Shown here: positions 19,727 to 29,283 of the stretch, one piece after another | Position numbering within the stretch: position 1 is the first letter of the stretch | Layout: every line of letters starts with the position of its first letter | Source of the DNA: Amycolatopsis taiwanensis DSM 45107 | GTDB lineage: Bacteria; Actinomycetota; Actinomycetes; Mycobacteriales; Pseudonocardiaceae | NCBI RefSeq assembly: GCF_000519205.1 | Contig: NZ_JAFB01000016.1 | Span: 154,989 to 218,988, forward strand | DNA: 64,000 nt | Direction of reading: 5' to 3' | Notes under the pieces: model-generated | What the model saw: only the letters and a program-made list of their open reading frames with translations | Database searches by the model: none | What the model was told of the DNA's origin: nothing | Translations under genes and position numbers: made by a program

Positions 19727-19872
19727 GGTACAGGAGGTTTGCCGCCCTGGGGAGAGTCAGCGCGAGTTCGGACCGCGCCCACTCACCTGACCAGGTGTCG
19801 CGCGGCCTGCCGGAAGCCGGTGAACCCACCCGGCACGGCCGATTTCGTGATCGGTATCCTGACCAGGCACGA

Positions 19873-19944
19873 TCCGCCGTAGTGTAATTGGCAGCACTTC
19901 AGATTTTGGTTCTGACAGTTCAGGTTCGAATCCTGGCGGCGGAG
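19873..19944 (+). tRNA. tRNA-Gln (anticodon TTG)
   Basis: Acceptor stem TCCGCCG (19873-19879) pairs with CGGCGGA (19937-19943), discriminator G. Anticodon stem TCAGA/TCTGA encloses loop TTTTGGT, giving anticodon TTG, which reads CAA/CAG glutamine. The T-arm contains GGTTCGAATCC. CCA is not encoded in full. 72 nt, within normal size. Confidence 0.95.
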
Positions 19945-19981
19945 CAGCTACAAAACGTGCCCGACCAGGCGAGGGGGTCCG

Positions 19982-21706
19982 GTGCTAGGCGAAAGGGAAC
20001 AGACGAGCAGGCGTCCCGCGCTGGCGGACCTCTCGGACGCCTGGCTCGTCGGGCGGTCCCGCGAACTGGTCGCGACCGTCCAGCACACCAACCCGGCCGA
20101 GCAGCGGGAGATCGCGAGCACGCTGGACGAGATGCTCGAAGAGGCGCAGCGCCGCGGTGAACCGGTGCTCGTCGCCCAGTTGCTTCGCGCGACCGCGGTG
20201 GCCCGGCTGGTCGTGGCGCCGATGGCCGCCGAGTCCGAACCCCTGCTCGACGAGATACTCGCGCACTCCCGTCGTCACGGTCTCTCGCTGTACCGGGCCG
20301 ACGCGCACGCGTTGCGGGGCCGCCTGCTCGTCCTGACCGGGCAGGAGGACGCGGCGCTCACCGAGATCGCCAGGGCGCTGGCGATCCTGGACGACATGGC
20401 CGGCCAGGACATGCAGATGTCCCGCCGCGAGTGGGCCAAGATGCAGGCCGCCGCGCTCATCGACTGCTGGCTGGTGCTCAACCAGCTCGGCGTCTACGAG
20501 GCGGCGGAGGAGGTGATTGCCAGAGCACACCGGGCGAACCGGGAGTCCGCCGGCCCGCACGACATCACGCTCCAGCTGATCAACCGGGTCAAGATGCTGC
20601 TGGGCTGGGGCCTGCGGCTGGAACGGGTCGACCGGCACAGCGAGGCCGCGGCGAAGTTCACCACGGCCGCGTCGATGGCGATCGCGGTGGAGGCCCCGTT
20701 CGCCGAGTCGCTGTTCCCGCGCAAGATGGGCGTCCCGGCCGTGGACCAGATCGGCGTGCTCGCCGCCGCGCTCGCCCTGGCCGCCCCGGACGCCGCCCAC
20801 ATCGAGCGCCTGGAGCAGCTGACCGCCGAGCCCCGGTTCCCGCACGAGCAGGTCATCATCGCCATCGCGCTGGCGCGCTGCCACGATCACGCGGGGCAGC
20901 GCGCGGAGGCGCTCAAGGTGCTGAACGCGACCCGGGCCAGCCTCGGCGAGGACTACTCGGCGACGACCATGCGGCTCAACCTGATGCGCGAGCTGGCCCG
21001 CCTCGACAGCGACGGCGAGCACGGGGCGGCCAGCTCGATGGTCGACTACATCACCGCGCTCGAGGCCGAGCTGTGGTCCATGCGGGAGTCGCAGATCGCG
21101 ACGCTCAACACGCGGCGCGAGCACGAGCGGTTGTCCGCGCAGCACGGCGCGATCAGCCAGCAGGCGCTGCAGGACCCGCTCACCGGGCTACCGAACCGGC
21201 GGGCGCTGGACGAGCACCTGCGCGCCCTGTCGGCCAAGACGACCGCCCAGCCGCTCGCGGTGGCGCTGATCGACCTGGACCGGTTCAAGGGCGTCAACGA
21301 CGAACACTCGCACGCCGAGGGCGACGACGTCCTGCGCGTGGTGGCGAGCACCCTGCGCGACGCGCTGCGTGGTGACGACCTGGTTGCCCGTTACGGCGGT
21401 GACGAATTCGTGGCGCTCCTGCCGGGCGCACCGGTCTCGGCGGCCAAGCAGGCACTGGGCCGCGCGGTCTCCGCCGTGGCATCGCTGCCGATTCACCTTT
21501 CCCACGGCGTGACGCTTTCGGTCGGCCTGGTCTCACTGCGCCCGCAGGAGCGCGCGGACCAGGTGCTCTCACGCGCCGACGCCGCGATGTACCAGGCGAA
21601 ACGCCGTGGCGGCAACCAGGTCGCCACGACCAGCTCGGCCCCGCCCGAACAACCCGTCGCGCCGCCGGAGACCGACCCGGCGCCGGAGGCTGAAGAGCAC
21701 CCGTAG
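19982..21706 (+). CDS. Diguanylate cyclase (GGDEF) with long TPR-like N-terminal domain
   Basis: 574 aa, GTG start. Residues 1-375 are helical, TPR-like and soluble. A coiled linker leads to the GGDEF domain from about residue 395 (DPLTGLPNRRALDEHL). The active-site loop is RYGGDEFVA, and an inhibitory RxxD site (RGDD) lies five residues before GGDEF. Substrate residues (DLDRFKGVNDEHSHAEGDDVL) are conserved, so synthesis of c-di-GMP from GTP is expected, with product inhibition. The last ~25 residues are Pro/Glu-rich. No PAS, GAF or membrane sensor is visible; the input is probably through the TPR region. Confidence 0.92.
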   Translation: MLGEREQTSRRPALADLSDAWLVGRSRELVATVQHTNPAEQREIASTLDEMLEEAQRRGEPVLVAQLLRATAVARLVVAPMAAESEPLLDEILAHSRRHGLSLYRADAHALRGRLLVLTGQEDAALTEIARALAILDDMAGQDMQMSRREWAKMQAAALIDCWLVLNQLGVYEAAEEVIARAHRANRESAGPHDITLQLINRVKMLLGWGLRLERVDRHSEAAAKFTTAASMAIAVEAPFAESLFPRKMGVPAVDQIGVLAAALALAAPDAAHIERLEQLTAEPRFPHEQVIIAIALARCHDHAGQRAEALKVLNATRASLGEDYSATTMRLNLMRELARLDSDGEHGAASSMVDYITALEAELWSMRESQIATLNTRREHERLSAQHGAISQQALQDPLTGLPNRRALDEHLRALSAKTTAQPLAVALIDLDRFKGVNDEHSHAEGDDVLRVVASTLRDALRGDDLVARYGGDEFVALLPGAPVSAAKQALGRAVSAVASLPIHLSHGVTLSVGLVSLRPQERADQVLSRADAAMYQAKRRGGNQVATTSSAPPEQPVAPPETDPAPEAEEHP

Positions 21707-21863
21707 GATCGAGCGCCGTGACCGGCAATAGCGAAGTGAGTGGCGGCACCGCGGTGACAACTGAGCGCGCCATCGCCGAAGGCGTACGCTATCACGACGG
21801 CAGGGCGTCCTACCTGCCAAAATGCACATTCACCCGGCTGTCACGCCCTGGCGGCGTGATCGC

Positions 21864-23402
21864 GTGAGCGCGCAGATCGCGGGAAACACAGTGACCGGCT
21901 TGCTGAGCACAGTGGTCCTCGCTGCGGGCGAGGGCAAGAGGATGCGTTCTGCGACCCCGAAGGTGCTGCACCCGATCGCCGGCAGACCGCTGGTGGAGCA
22001 CGCGGTGCGGGCCGCTGCCGGGCTGCGGCCGGACCACCTGGTCGTGGTCGTCGGGCACGGGCGCGAGGCGGTTACCGAGCACCTCGAACACCTCGGCGGG
22101 GAGCTGGGCAAGCCGGTCGGCACGGCCGTGCAGCAGGCGCGGCAGGGCACCGGGCATGCGGTCGCGTGCGCGCTGGAGGTGCTGCCGCAGCCATTGCACG
22201 GGACCGTCGTCGTGAGCTACGGAGACGTACCGCTGCTGGACACCGAAACGCTGTCCGCGCTGCTGGCCGAGCACCGGGGTGGCGGCCACGCGGTGACGGT
22301 GCTGACGGCCGTCGTCGAGGACCCGACCGGCTACGGGCGCATCCTCCGGGACGCGGAGGGCGCGGTGACCGGGATCGTCGAGCAGCGCGACGCCACGCCC
22401 GAACAGCTCGACATCACGGAGATCAATTCCGGCGTCTACGCGTTCGACGCCGCCGTGCTCGTCGAGGGACTCACCAGGCTGTCCACCGACAACGCGCAGG
22501 GCGAGCTTTACGTCACCGACGTGCTCACCAACGCCTGCGCCGACGGTCTCGAGGTGGGCGCGCTGGTCGTCGACGACCCATGGCTCACCGAGGGGATCAA
22601 CGACCGGGTGCAGCTGGCCGCGGTCGGCGCCGAGCTCAACCGGCGGATCCTGCGCCGGTGGCAGCTGGCCGGCGTGACGATCACGGACCCGGCGACGACC
22701 TGGGTGGACGCCGCCGTCACCCTCGCCCGTGACGTCACGCTGGAGCCCGGGGTGCAGCTCAAGGGCACCACCTCGGTCGGCGAGGGCGCGGTGATCGGCC
22801 CGGACTGCACGCTGACCAACGTCGAGGTCGGCGCCGGGGCCCGCGTGATCCGCGCCCACGGCATCGACGCGATGATCGGCGACGGGGCCGTCGTCGGGCC
22901 GTTCGCCTACCTCCGGCCGGGTACCCGGCTCGGCGAGCGGGGCAAGATCGGCACGTTCGTGGAGACGAAGAACGCCGAGATCGGCACCGGCACCAAGGTG
23001 CCGCACCTGACCTACGTCGGCGACGCGACGATCGGCGAGTACAGCAACATCGGCGCGTCCAGCGTCTTCGTCAACTACGACGGGGTGGCCAAGAGCCACA
23101 CCACGATCGGTTCCCATGTGCGGACCGGCTCGGACAACATGTTCGTGGCGCCCGTCTCCGTCGGGGACGGCGCGTATACCGGGGCAGGTACCGTGGTGCG
23201 GCGCGACGTGCCGCCGGGGGCGCTGGCGGTGTCCACTGGACCGCAGCGAAACATCGAAGGCTGGGTGGCCCGGCGAAGGCCGGGTACCCCTGCGGCGGAG
23301 GCAGCACTCGCCGCGCAGGAGAAGGACAGCGCGGAACAGCGTGGCCACGGCCACGCTCCAAGCGCAGGAGAAACCGAGCGGGAGCCGTCAGATGAGTCCT
23401 AA
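21864..23402 (+). CDS. glmU: Bifunctional GlmU: UDP-N-acetylglucosamine pyrophosphorylase / glucosamine-1-phosphate acetyltransferase
   Basis: 512 aa. N-terminal uridyltransferase motif [19 protein letters not shown], then the left-handed beta-helix acetyltransferase half ([43 protein letters not shown]). It makes UDP-GlcNAc for peptidoglycan. A Ser/Glu-rich tail of ~35 residues follows the helix. GTG 21864 gives the family-like N-terminus [14 protein letters not shown] 21891 is an alternative. The 3' end overlaps prs by 11 bp, the usual actinobacterial pairing. Confidence 0.96.
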   Translation: MSAQIAGNTVTGLLSTVVLAAGEGKRMRSATPKVLHPIAGRPLVEHAVRAAAGLRPDHLVVVVGHGREAVTEHLEHLGGELGKPVGTAVQQARQGTGHAVACALEVLPQPLHGTVVVSYGDVPLLDTETLSALLAEHRGGGHAVTVLTAVVEDPTGYGRILRDAEGAVTGIVEQRDATPEQLDITEINSGVYAFDAAVLVEGLTRLSTDNAQGELYVTDVLTNACADGLEVGALVVDDPWLTEGINDRVQLAAVGAELNRRILRRWQLAGVTITDPATTWVDAAVTLARDVTLEPGVQLKGTTSVGEGAVIGPDCTLTNVEVGAGARVIRAHGIDAMIGDGAVVGPFAYLRPGTRLGERGKIGTFVETKNAEIGTGTKVPHLTYVGDATIGEYSNIGASSVFVNYDGVAKSHTTIGSHVRTGSDNMFVAPVSVGDGAYTGAGTVVRRDVPPGALAVSTGPQRNIEGWVARRRPGTPAAEAALAAQEKDSAEQRGHGHAPSAGETEREPSDES

Positions 23403-24372
23403 GTCCGGCACGCCGAAGAAGAACTTGATGCTCTTCTCCGGCCGCGCACACCGGGAGCTCGCGGAAGAGGTCGCCAAGCACCTCAACGTGACGATCACCC
23501 CGCAGACCGCGCACACGTTCGCCAACGGCGAGCTGTTCGTGCGGTTCGAGGAATCCGTACGCGGCACCGACGCGTTCGTGATCCAGAGCCACACCACACC
23601 GATCAACGAGTGGGTGATGGAACAGCTGATCATGGTGGACGCCCTGAAGCGGGCGAGCGCCAAGCGGATCACCGTGGTGATGCCGTTCTACCCGTACGCC
23701 CGCCAGGACAAGAAGCACAAGGGGCGCGAACCGATCTCGGCGCGGCTGATCGCCGACCTGTTCAAGACCGCCGGCGCCGACCGGATCATGACCGTGGACC
23801 TGCACACCGCCCAGATCCAGGGATTCTTCGACGGCCCGGTGGACCACCTGTTCGCGCAGAGCCTGCTCGCCGAGCACATCAAGAAGACCTACGGTGGCGC
23901 CGACATCGCGGTGGTCTCGCCGGACTCCGGCCGGGTGCGGCTGGCGGAGAAGTGGGCACAGCAGCTCGGCGACCGGCCGATCGCCTTCATCCACAAGACC
24001 CGGGACCCCGACAAGCCCAACCAGGCGGTGGCCAACCGGGTGGTGGGCCAGGTAGAGGGCAAGCTGTGTGTGCTGGTCGACGACATGATCGACACCGGCG
24101 GCACGATCGTGAAGGCCACCGACGCGCTGCTGGAGGAGGGCGCGGCGGACGTGGTCATCGCGACGACGCACGGCATCCTGTCCGACCCGGCCACCGAGCG
24201 GCTGTCGAACTGCAAGGCCCGCGAGGTGATCGTCACCAACTCGCTGCCGATCCCGCCGGAGAAGCGGTTCGCCCGGCTGACCGTGCTGTCCATCGCGCCG
24301 ATGCTGGCCGAGGCGATCCAGCAGGTCTTCGAGGACGGCTCGGTGACCAGCCTCTTCGACGGCCACGCCTGA
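23392..24372 (+). CDS. prs: Ribose-phosphate pyrophosphokinase (PRPP synthetase)
   Basis: 326 aa, ATG inside the glmU end with GGGAG upstream. Class I PRPP synthetase motifs: [34 protein letters not shown], the cation-binding [12 protein letters not shown], and the PRPP loop [13 protein letters not shown]. It converts ribose-5-phosphate and ATP to PRPP for nucleotide, His and Trp synthesis. Co-transcribed with glmU by overlap. A strong hairpin 55 bp downstream probably ends the transcript. Confidence 0.97.
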   Translation: MSPKSGTPKKNLMLFSGRAHRELAEEVAKHLNVTITPQTAHTFANGELFVRFEESVRGTDAFVIQSHTTPINEWVMEQLIMVDALKRASAKRITVVMPFYPYARQDKKHKGREPISARLIADLFKTAGADRIMTVDLHTAQIQGFFDGPVDHLFAQSLLAEHIKKTYGGADIAVVSPDSGRVRLAEKWAQQLGDRPIAFIHKTRDPDKPNQAVANRVVGQVEGKLCVLVDDMIDTGGTIVKATDALLEEGAADVVIATTHGILSDPATERLSNCKAREVIVTNSLPIPPEKRFARLTVLSIAPMLAEAIQQVFEDGSVTSLFDGHA

Positions 24373-24426
24373 CGCGTCGTCACCGGTTCACGCATCGCCA
24401 GGATCGCCGGTCCCTGGCGCGACCAT

Positions 24427-24457
24427 GGTCGGGCCCGTGACATACCCGGGCCCGACC
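24427..24457. terminator. Hairpin downstream of prs
   Basis: 11-bp arms GGTCGGGCCCG and CGGGCCCGACC with a 9-base loop, 55 bp after the prs stop. No U tract follows, as is common in high-GC actinobacteria. Confidence 0.65.
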
Positions 24458-25316
24458 ACATAGCCGCTGATACCTCGGCTGATCACGACGTTCAGTGCCA
24501 GCGTGCCGGTCGAGCCGGCACATCGCGGGTGCCACCGCCGATGGCGCTGATGTCGTGGCGGCCCGCGGTGAACCCGTCGGGCGCGTTATCGGGGTCCTCG
24601 CCATACACGGCCGTGACAGTGTGGGAGTTTGCTGGTGCCGTGAACGAAGCGACCGCGAGCACGCCGGTGCGCCGCGTCGACCAAGCGACTCTCACGTGGC
24701 CTCCTCGGGCCGTGGGCGAACGGTACTGACCTCCTCGACCGGGGGAAACGGTCGTTGATCGTGATTCTTACGGCCCTCCAGGCAGGACCGACAACCCTTG
24801 CCGGGGAAATTACGACCCATCGATGGAAGATTTCACCCCGAGAAAGCCGGAAGTCGGGCCGTGAGGACGCGGGCGGCGAGATCGGCGAACCGCGCCCCCA
24901 CGGCTTTTCACCACCGGGCCGACGTTTTCCGGGGAGGCGGGAGCGTGGCCTCGGCTACGCCCCCGCGGACCAGCCTCCTCCGGATCAGCTGCCCGGCGGG
25001 GCCTGGTGAGCGAGCGCGCCGATCGGTCATGTGATTCACGGTAACCCTGTTTTTACGCAGTGCAATCGGCTGTCCCGGTTCACTTGTGCCGCTGTCCGGG
25101 TGTCTGCGGCTCCTCGGCTACCCACCGCGACCCGGGTCCGAGCGGTTTCCTAAACTGGATAGGTTGTCTCGGCGAGGCGGGTTCCACGTATCTGAGGTAC
25201 CCGGCGTGATCGACGCGGCGGCTCGAGTGGCCCCGCGCTGCGCACGTCCGCGGAACTCGCCGCCGCCGGGCACCGCCCGCCTGATTCGCAGTCATCAGCT
25301 TTGAAGGAGCAAAACC
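24458..25316. other. Long intergenic region without a supported gene
   Basis: About 860 bases. The best fragment is 24492-24695 on the minus strand (67 codons, with VASFTAPANSHTVTAVYGED), which could be a decayed secreted-protein piece but matches nothing I can name. The rplY promoter must lie near 25180-25290; I cannot assign it. No tRNA, repeat array or riboswitch-like fold was recognised. Confidence 0.4.
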
Positions 25317-25907
25317 GTGTCCGAGGTACGTTTGTCCGTCGAGCCGCGCACCGAGTTCGGCAAGGGCGCCGCGCGCCGTACCCGCCGCGCCGGAAAGATC
25401 CCGGCCGTGCTGTACGGCCACGGCAGCGACCCGCGCCATCTGGCTCTCCCGGCGATCGAGTTCGCCCGGGTCATCCGGGAGAACGGCAGCAACGCCGTGC
25501 TCACCCTGGACGTGGACGAGACCAGCCAGCTGGCGCTGACGAAGACGATCACCGTGCACCCGCTCAAGAACTACATCGAGCACGTCGACCTGCTCGTCGT
25601 CCAGCGCGGTGAGCGCGTCGCGGTGGACGTGCCCGTGGTGGTCACCGGCGAGCCCGGCCCGGGCACCCTGGTGCACCAGGAGCTGGACACGATCTCGGTC
25701 GAGGCCGAGGCGCTGCACATCCCCGAGCAGGTCGAGGTCTCGATCGAAGGCGCCGCCCCCGGCACGCAGATCCTCGCCGCGCAGATCACCCTGCCCCGCG
25801 GCGCGGCCCTGCTGACCGATGGCGAAGCCCTGGTGCTGGGCGTCAACGAGGCACCGACCGCGGCCGAGACCGAGGAGTCGGCCGAGGCGGCGGACGAGAC
25901 CGAGTAA
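25317..25907 (+). CDS. rplY: 50S ribosomal protein L25 (CTC family)
   Basis: 196 aa, GTG start with AAGGAG just upstream. N-terminal L25 domain ([35 protein letters not shown]) that binds 5S rRNA, and the TL5/CTC C-terminal beta domain ([20 protein letters not shown]). The acidic tail ([14 protein letters not shown] pattern) is usual for the long form. The pth start is 10 bp downstream, a classic rplY-pth pair. Confidence 0.96.
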   Translation: MSEVRLSVEPRTEFGKGAARRTRRAGKIPAVLYGHGSDPRHLALPAIEFARVIRENGSNAVLTLDVDETSQLALTKTITVHPLKNYIEHVDLLVVQRGERVAVDVPVVVTGEPGPGTLVHQELDTISVEAEALHIPEQVEVSIEGAAPGTQILAAQITLPRGAALLTDGEALVLGVNEAPTAAETEESAEAADETE

Positions 25908-25917
25908 CTCGAGCGGC

Positions 25918-26568
25918 ATGACTGCGGTGCCTTGTGGGGGTTCAACCCCCACACCCAGGCTGGGGGCAAGCCCTCAGACCCCCTTTCTTCCCGGGGCCGG
26001 CGAGCAGGTGCTGCTCGTCGGCCTCGGCAACCCCGGGCCGCGCTATGCCGGGAACCGGCACAACGCCGGTTTCATGGTGCTGGACGAGCTGGCCGCCCGC
26101 GTCGGCGGGAAGTTCAAGGCGCACCGGGCCGGGGCGGAGGTCCTGGAGGGGCGCCTGGCCGGCCGGCGGGTGGTGCTGGCGAAGCCACGCTCGTTCATGA
26201 ACCTCTCCGGCGGGCCGGTCGCCGGCACCGCCAAGTTCTTCAAGATCGACCCCAGCGGCATCGTCGTCGTCCACGACGAGCTGGACCTGCCCTTCGGCGC
26301 GATCAGGCTGAAGCTCGGTGGTGGCGACAACGGCCACAACGGGCTCCGTTCGATCACCAAGTCGCTAGGCACCAAGGACTACTTCCGGGTGCGCTTCGGT
26401 ATCGGCCGGCCGCCCGGCCGGCAGGATCCCGCCGATTTCGTGCTCAAGGACTTCTCCAGCGTGGAGCGCAAGGAACTCGCGCTCGAAGTGGACAGCTGCG
26501 CGGACGCCGTCGAAGCGCTGGTCGGCAAGGGACTGACGGCAGCGCAGAACGCCTTCCACGCGCAGTGA
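25918..26568 (+). CDS. pth: Peptidyl-tRNA hydrolase with repeat-encoded N-terminal extension
   Basis: 216 aa from ATG 25918. The conserved core starts at about residue 31 ([19 protein letters not shown]) with catalytic His48, then FMNLSGGPV and HDELDLPFG. It recycles peptidyl-tRNA released from ribosomes. Residues ~5-24 ([17 protein letters not shown]) are the translation of a REP-like element at 25931-25985, present elsewhere as non-coding DNA. The family normally starts only a few residues before VxGLGNPG, so the element was inserted at the 5' end and kept in frame. GTG 26008 would avoid it but truncates the first strand. Confidence 0.93.
   Translation: MTAVPCGGSTPTPRLGASPQTPFLPGAGEQVLLVGLGNPGPRYAGNRHNAGFMVLDELAARVGGKFKAHRAGAEVLEGRLAGRRVVLAKPRSFMNLSGGPVAGTAKFFKIDPSGIVVVHDELDLPFGAIRLKLGGGDNGHNGLRSITKSLGTKDYFRVRFGIGRPPGRQDPADFVLKDFSSVERKELALEVDSCADAVEALVGKGLTAAQNAFHAQ
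25931..25985 (+). repeat. REP-like G/C stem-loop element, copy B, inside pth
   Basis: Starts CTTGTGGGGGTTCAACCCCC and ends GCCCTCAGACCCCC. The first stem-loop (GTGGGGG/CCCCCAC) and the second (around CTGGGGGC/GCCCTCAG) are recognisable. It is translated as the N-terminal extension of Pth. Confidence 0.88.
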
Positions 26569-26666
26569 GAAAATATTCACTCACACGCGTATCAAGTCTC
26601 GCCCGTACGAGGTGATACCGCGTAGCTGATCTTTCTCGGCCGACCGGGCGCGACTAGGACGAAGGC

Positions 26667-27020
26667 ATGTCCTTTACCGCGAAAGACGTCTACGCCATCG
26701 AGTTCTCCAACTCCCCGATGGGCCGCCGCGGCTACGCCAAGAACGAGGTCGACCAGTTCGTGCAGCGAATTGCGAAGACACTCGCCGAGGAGGACGACCT
26801 CACCGCCGCCGAGGTCCACCACGTGATGTTCGGCAAGCCGCTGCTCGGCCGGCGCGGCTACGACGAACGTGAAGTTGACGACTTCCTCGACGCCGTCGAG
26901 GAACAGCTGGCCGCCCGTTTCGGCGAGGTGCCGGTGCCGCCGGCCGCCCGGGAAGAGTCCCAGGCGATCGAGGCATGCGCCGCCGCCGAGCCGGACCCGG
27001 GTGGACTAACCCTGGACTAG
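26667..27020 (+). CDS. Small DivIVA-domain repeat protein
   Basis: 117 aa. Two tandem DivIVA/DivI1A-type motifs: residues 4-35 ([27 protein letters not shown]) and 45-80 ([32 protein letters not shown]). Each ~30-residue unit resembles the N-terminal membrane-curvature-sensing segment of Wag31/DivIVA, but the long coiled coil is absent. A role at the cell pole or septum is possible but unproven. It ends 3 bp before a repeat array, convergent with the acyl-AMP ligase gene. Confidence 0.8.
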   Translation: MSFTAKDVYAIEFSNSPMGRRGYAKNEVDQFVQRIAKTLAEEDDLTAAEVHHVMFGKPLLGRRGYDEREVDDFLDAVEEQLAARFGEVPVPPAAREESQAIEACAAAEPDPGGLTLD

Positions 27021-27023
27021 CTG

Positions 27024-27287
27024 CCGGAACGCGGAATTCGCCCGCCCCAACCGGGAATTCGCCCGCCCCAACCGGGGACACGCCAGCCCCGGGCGTGTCC
27101 CCGGTTCAGGAGCCTGAGTTCCCGGTTCAGACCGGCGTGTCCCCGGTTCAGGAGCCTGAGTTCCCGGTTCAGACCGGCGTGTCCCCGGTTCAGGAGCCTG
27201 AGTTCCCGGTTCAGGCCGGCGTGTCCCCGGTTCAGACCGGCATGTCCCCGGTTCAGGCCGGCGTGTCCCCGGTTCAGGCGCCTGCGG
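27024..27287. repeat. 21-bp module array with inverted halves and 42-bp higher-order repeat
   Basis: Left half: units with AACCGGGAATTC and AACCGGGGACACGCC. It turns at GCCAGCCCCGGGC (about 27092) into the inverted right half, where GTGTCCCCGGTTCAGG and GAGTTCCCGGTTCAG alternate three times (a 42-bp period), followed by three GTGTCCCC-type units. The last unit reaches into the fadD-like gene and supplies its TGA stop (27274-27276, minus strand). Confidence 0.92.
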
Positions 27288-28959
27288 CCGCGTTGATCTG
27301 CTCGGCGAACCGGGTGGCGGTCTCGGCCCGCTTTACCTTGCCCGACGGCGTCTTCGGCAGGCTGCCCGCGGGCAGCACCACCACCGCGTACGGCCGGAGA
27401 TCGACGGCGTCCCGCACCCTGGCCGCCACATCCTTCGCCAGCGCGCGTTCGGCCTCGGTCCCGGCCAGCTTCGACTCCAGCACCACGGCGAACCGCTCGC
27501 GCCGCGTGCCGGCGTCGATCCGGACGGCCACCGCGTTGCCTGCGCGCACGCCTTCGACGGACGTGGCGGCACGTTCGATGTCGGTCGGGTAGATGTTGCG
27601 GCCGCCCATGATGATGACGTCCTTGCGGCGCCCGCAGATCACGATCTGCCCGTCGATCAGGTAGCCGAGGTCACCGGTGGCCAGCCAGCCCTCGGCGTCC
27701 TGGGTCTCGACCGGCCCGTCGACCGTCAGGTAGCCCGGGGTCACGGCCTCGCCGCGCAGCTGGATCTCCCCGACCTGCCGGTCGCCGCGCGGGTTTCCGT
27801 GCTCGTCCACGATCTGCGCTTCCAGCCCGTCGAGCGGCCGGCCGAGCACCGCGAACGAGCGGACGGCATCCGTACCGCGTCGCGGGTCGCCCTCGGCCAC
27901 CGGCACCGCGCGGTTCTCCGCTTCCAGCGCCTGAGCCTCGACGTAATCGAGCGTCAGGCCGGTGAAAAGCGGAGCGAAGGACACCGCGAGCGTCGCCTCG
28001 GCCATGCCGTAGGCGGGAAACACGCATTCCGGCGGCATCTTGAACCGGGCACCGGCCTCGGTGAACGTCTGGACCGCGGTCTCGTCGATGGGTTCGGCGC
28101 CGTTGAGCGCGATCCGCAGGGTCGACAGGTCGTAGGCGTCGTCGTCGTCGACACGCGCCATGCGGCGGCCCACGATGGCGTAGGCGAAGTTGGGCGCGGC
28201 GGTCGTGGTCGCCCGGTACTTGCTGATCAGTTCCGGCCAGATCAGCGGCCCCGACAGGAACTCGACCGGCGTGATCTTGATCAGCTCCACGCCGAAGGTC
28301 ATCGGCACGGTGAGGAAGCCGACCATGCCCATGTCGTGGAACGTCGGCAGCCAGGACACCATGACGTCGGTGTCGAAGTCGAACTCCGCCCGCTCCACCA
28401 TGGCCTTGACGTTGCGGTAGAGGTTGCCGTGCGTGATCCGCACGGCCTTGGGCTCGGCGGTCGAGCCGCTGGTCAGCTGGAGCAACGCGAGGTCGTCCTC
28501 GCCGACGGGCACCGGCGCTGGAATCGGGTCGGACTCGAGCAACTCGGTGATCATCCGGAAGCCGATGCCGTGCTCGGCGAGCACCGGGCCGAGCGCGTCG
28601 AACGGCTCACCGAGCAGGACCAGGTCCGAGCCGATCATGCGCAGGACCTTGACGGTGTCCTCCGCCCACAGCGCGAGGTCCGTGCGCGCGGTCGGCTGGT
28701 GCAGCATGGTGACGCTGCCGCCGGCCAACCACACCGCCTGCACGGTCGGCGCGATCAGGGCGGGCGCGGCGGCCAGCACCGCGACCGCGCTGCCGGGTCG
28801 CAGACCGTGCCCGATCAGGCCACCGGCCAGGCGCTTGGCCTCCTCGTGCACCTGCGCCCAGGTCCGGCGCACCGGCTCCTTGGGTTCTCCGGTGACCATC
28901 CCGCGCAGCTGACCGCCGCCCGCCGCCGTCGCAACGAGCGTGTCCACGAACCGACTCAT
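27274..28959 (-). CDS. Long-chain fatty acyl-AMP/CoA ligase (FadD-like)
   Basis: 561 aa from ATG 28959. ANL-superfamily motifs: LLQLTSGSTAEPKAVRITHG (P-loop/A3), YGMAEATLAVS (A5), GWLATGDLGYLIDGQIVICG (A7/A8), PKTPSGKVKRAE (A10 Lys). The split GRRKDVIIMGGRNIYP is as in fatty acyl-AMP ligases of the FadD32/FadD21 type. It activates a fatty acid by adenylation; the acceptor (CoA or an acyl carrier) is not determinable here. No clear Shine-Dalgarno precedes the ATG. The stop codon lies within a repeat module. Confidence 0.9.
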   Translation of the reverse strand: MSRFVDTLVATAAGGGQLRGMVTGEPKEPVRRTWAQVHEEAKRLAGGLIGHGLRPGSAVAVLAAAPALIAPTVQAVWLAGGSVTMLHQPTARTDLALWAEDTVKVLRMIGSDLVLLGEPFDALGPVLAEHGIGFRMITELLESDPIPAPVPVGEDDLALLQLTSGSTAEPKAVRITHGNLYRNVKAMVERAEFDFDTDVMVSWLPTFHDMGMVGFLTVPMTFGVELIKITPVEFLSGPLIWPELISKYRATTTAAPNFAYAIVGRRMARVDDDDAYDLSTLRIALNGAEPIDETAVQTFTEAGARFKMPPECVFPAYGMAEATLAVSFAPLFTGLTLDYVEAQALEAENRAVPVAEGDPRRGTDAVRSFAVLGRPLDGLEAQIVDEHGNPRGDRQVGEIQLRGEAVTPGYLTVDGPVETQDAEGWLATGDLGYLIDGQIVICGRRKDVIIMGGRNIYPTDIERAATSVEGVRAGNAVAVRIDAGTRRERFAVVLESKLAGTEAERALAKDVAARVRDAVDLRPYAVVVLPAGSLPKTPSGKVKRAETATRFAEQINAAAGA

Positions 28960-29101
28960 GGGAGGGAGATTACCCGGCGGGTCACGGCGGCCATCGCGGT
29001 GAGGACCGTCCACTGTGCGCACGCCGACGATCACGGCCACCTCGGCGGCCCGAGGCGGGGACACGGAGGCCCGAAGCGCGGACGCGGCTCGAAGAGCGCA
29101 C

Positions 29102-29144
29102 GAGTGACCCGTTCATGCCGAATTTCGACAGTAACGGGTCACTC
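29102..29144. repeat. Conserved stem-loop, copy 1
   Basis: 12-bp arms GAGTGACCCGTT (29102-29113) and AACGGGTCACTC (29133-29144) with a 19-base loop CATGCCGAATTTCGACAGT. The same sequence recurs at 63247-63287 and, in reverse complement with a varied loop, at 37897-37944. It lies at a gene boundary. Confidence 0.9.
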
Positions 29145-29159
29145 ATGCCACTCGAATCC

Positions 29160-29280
29160 GGCACACGGACGCCTGAAGCGGGAACTCACGTGCCTGAAGC
29201 CGGAACTCGGACGCCTGGAGCGGGAACTCGCGCGCCTGAAGCCGGAACTCGGACGCCTGGGGCGGGGACACGGGCGCTGC
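29160..29280. repeat. 21-bp module array, single orientation
   Basis: Five units at exact 21-bp spacing, e.g. GCCTGAAGCGGGAACTCACG and GCCTGAAGCCGGAACTCGG; the last has GGGGACACGGG. The array ends immediately before the ABC-F stop codon (29284-29286, minus strand). Confidence 0.9.
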
Positions 29281-29283
29281 GGG

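Noticed and set aside
24492-24695. Minus-strand 67-codon open frame as a gene
   Set aside because: No ribosome site, no recognised family and no supporting context; noted in the intergenic entry only.
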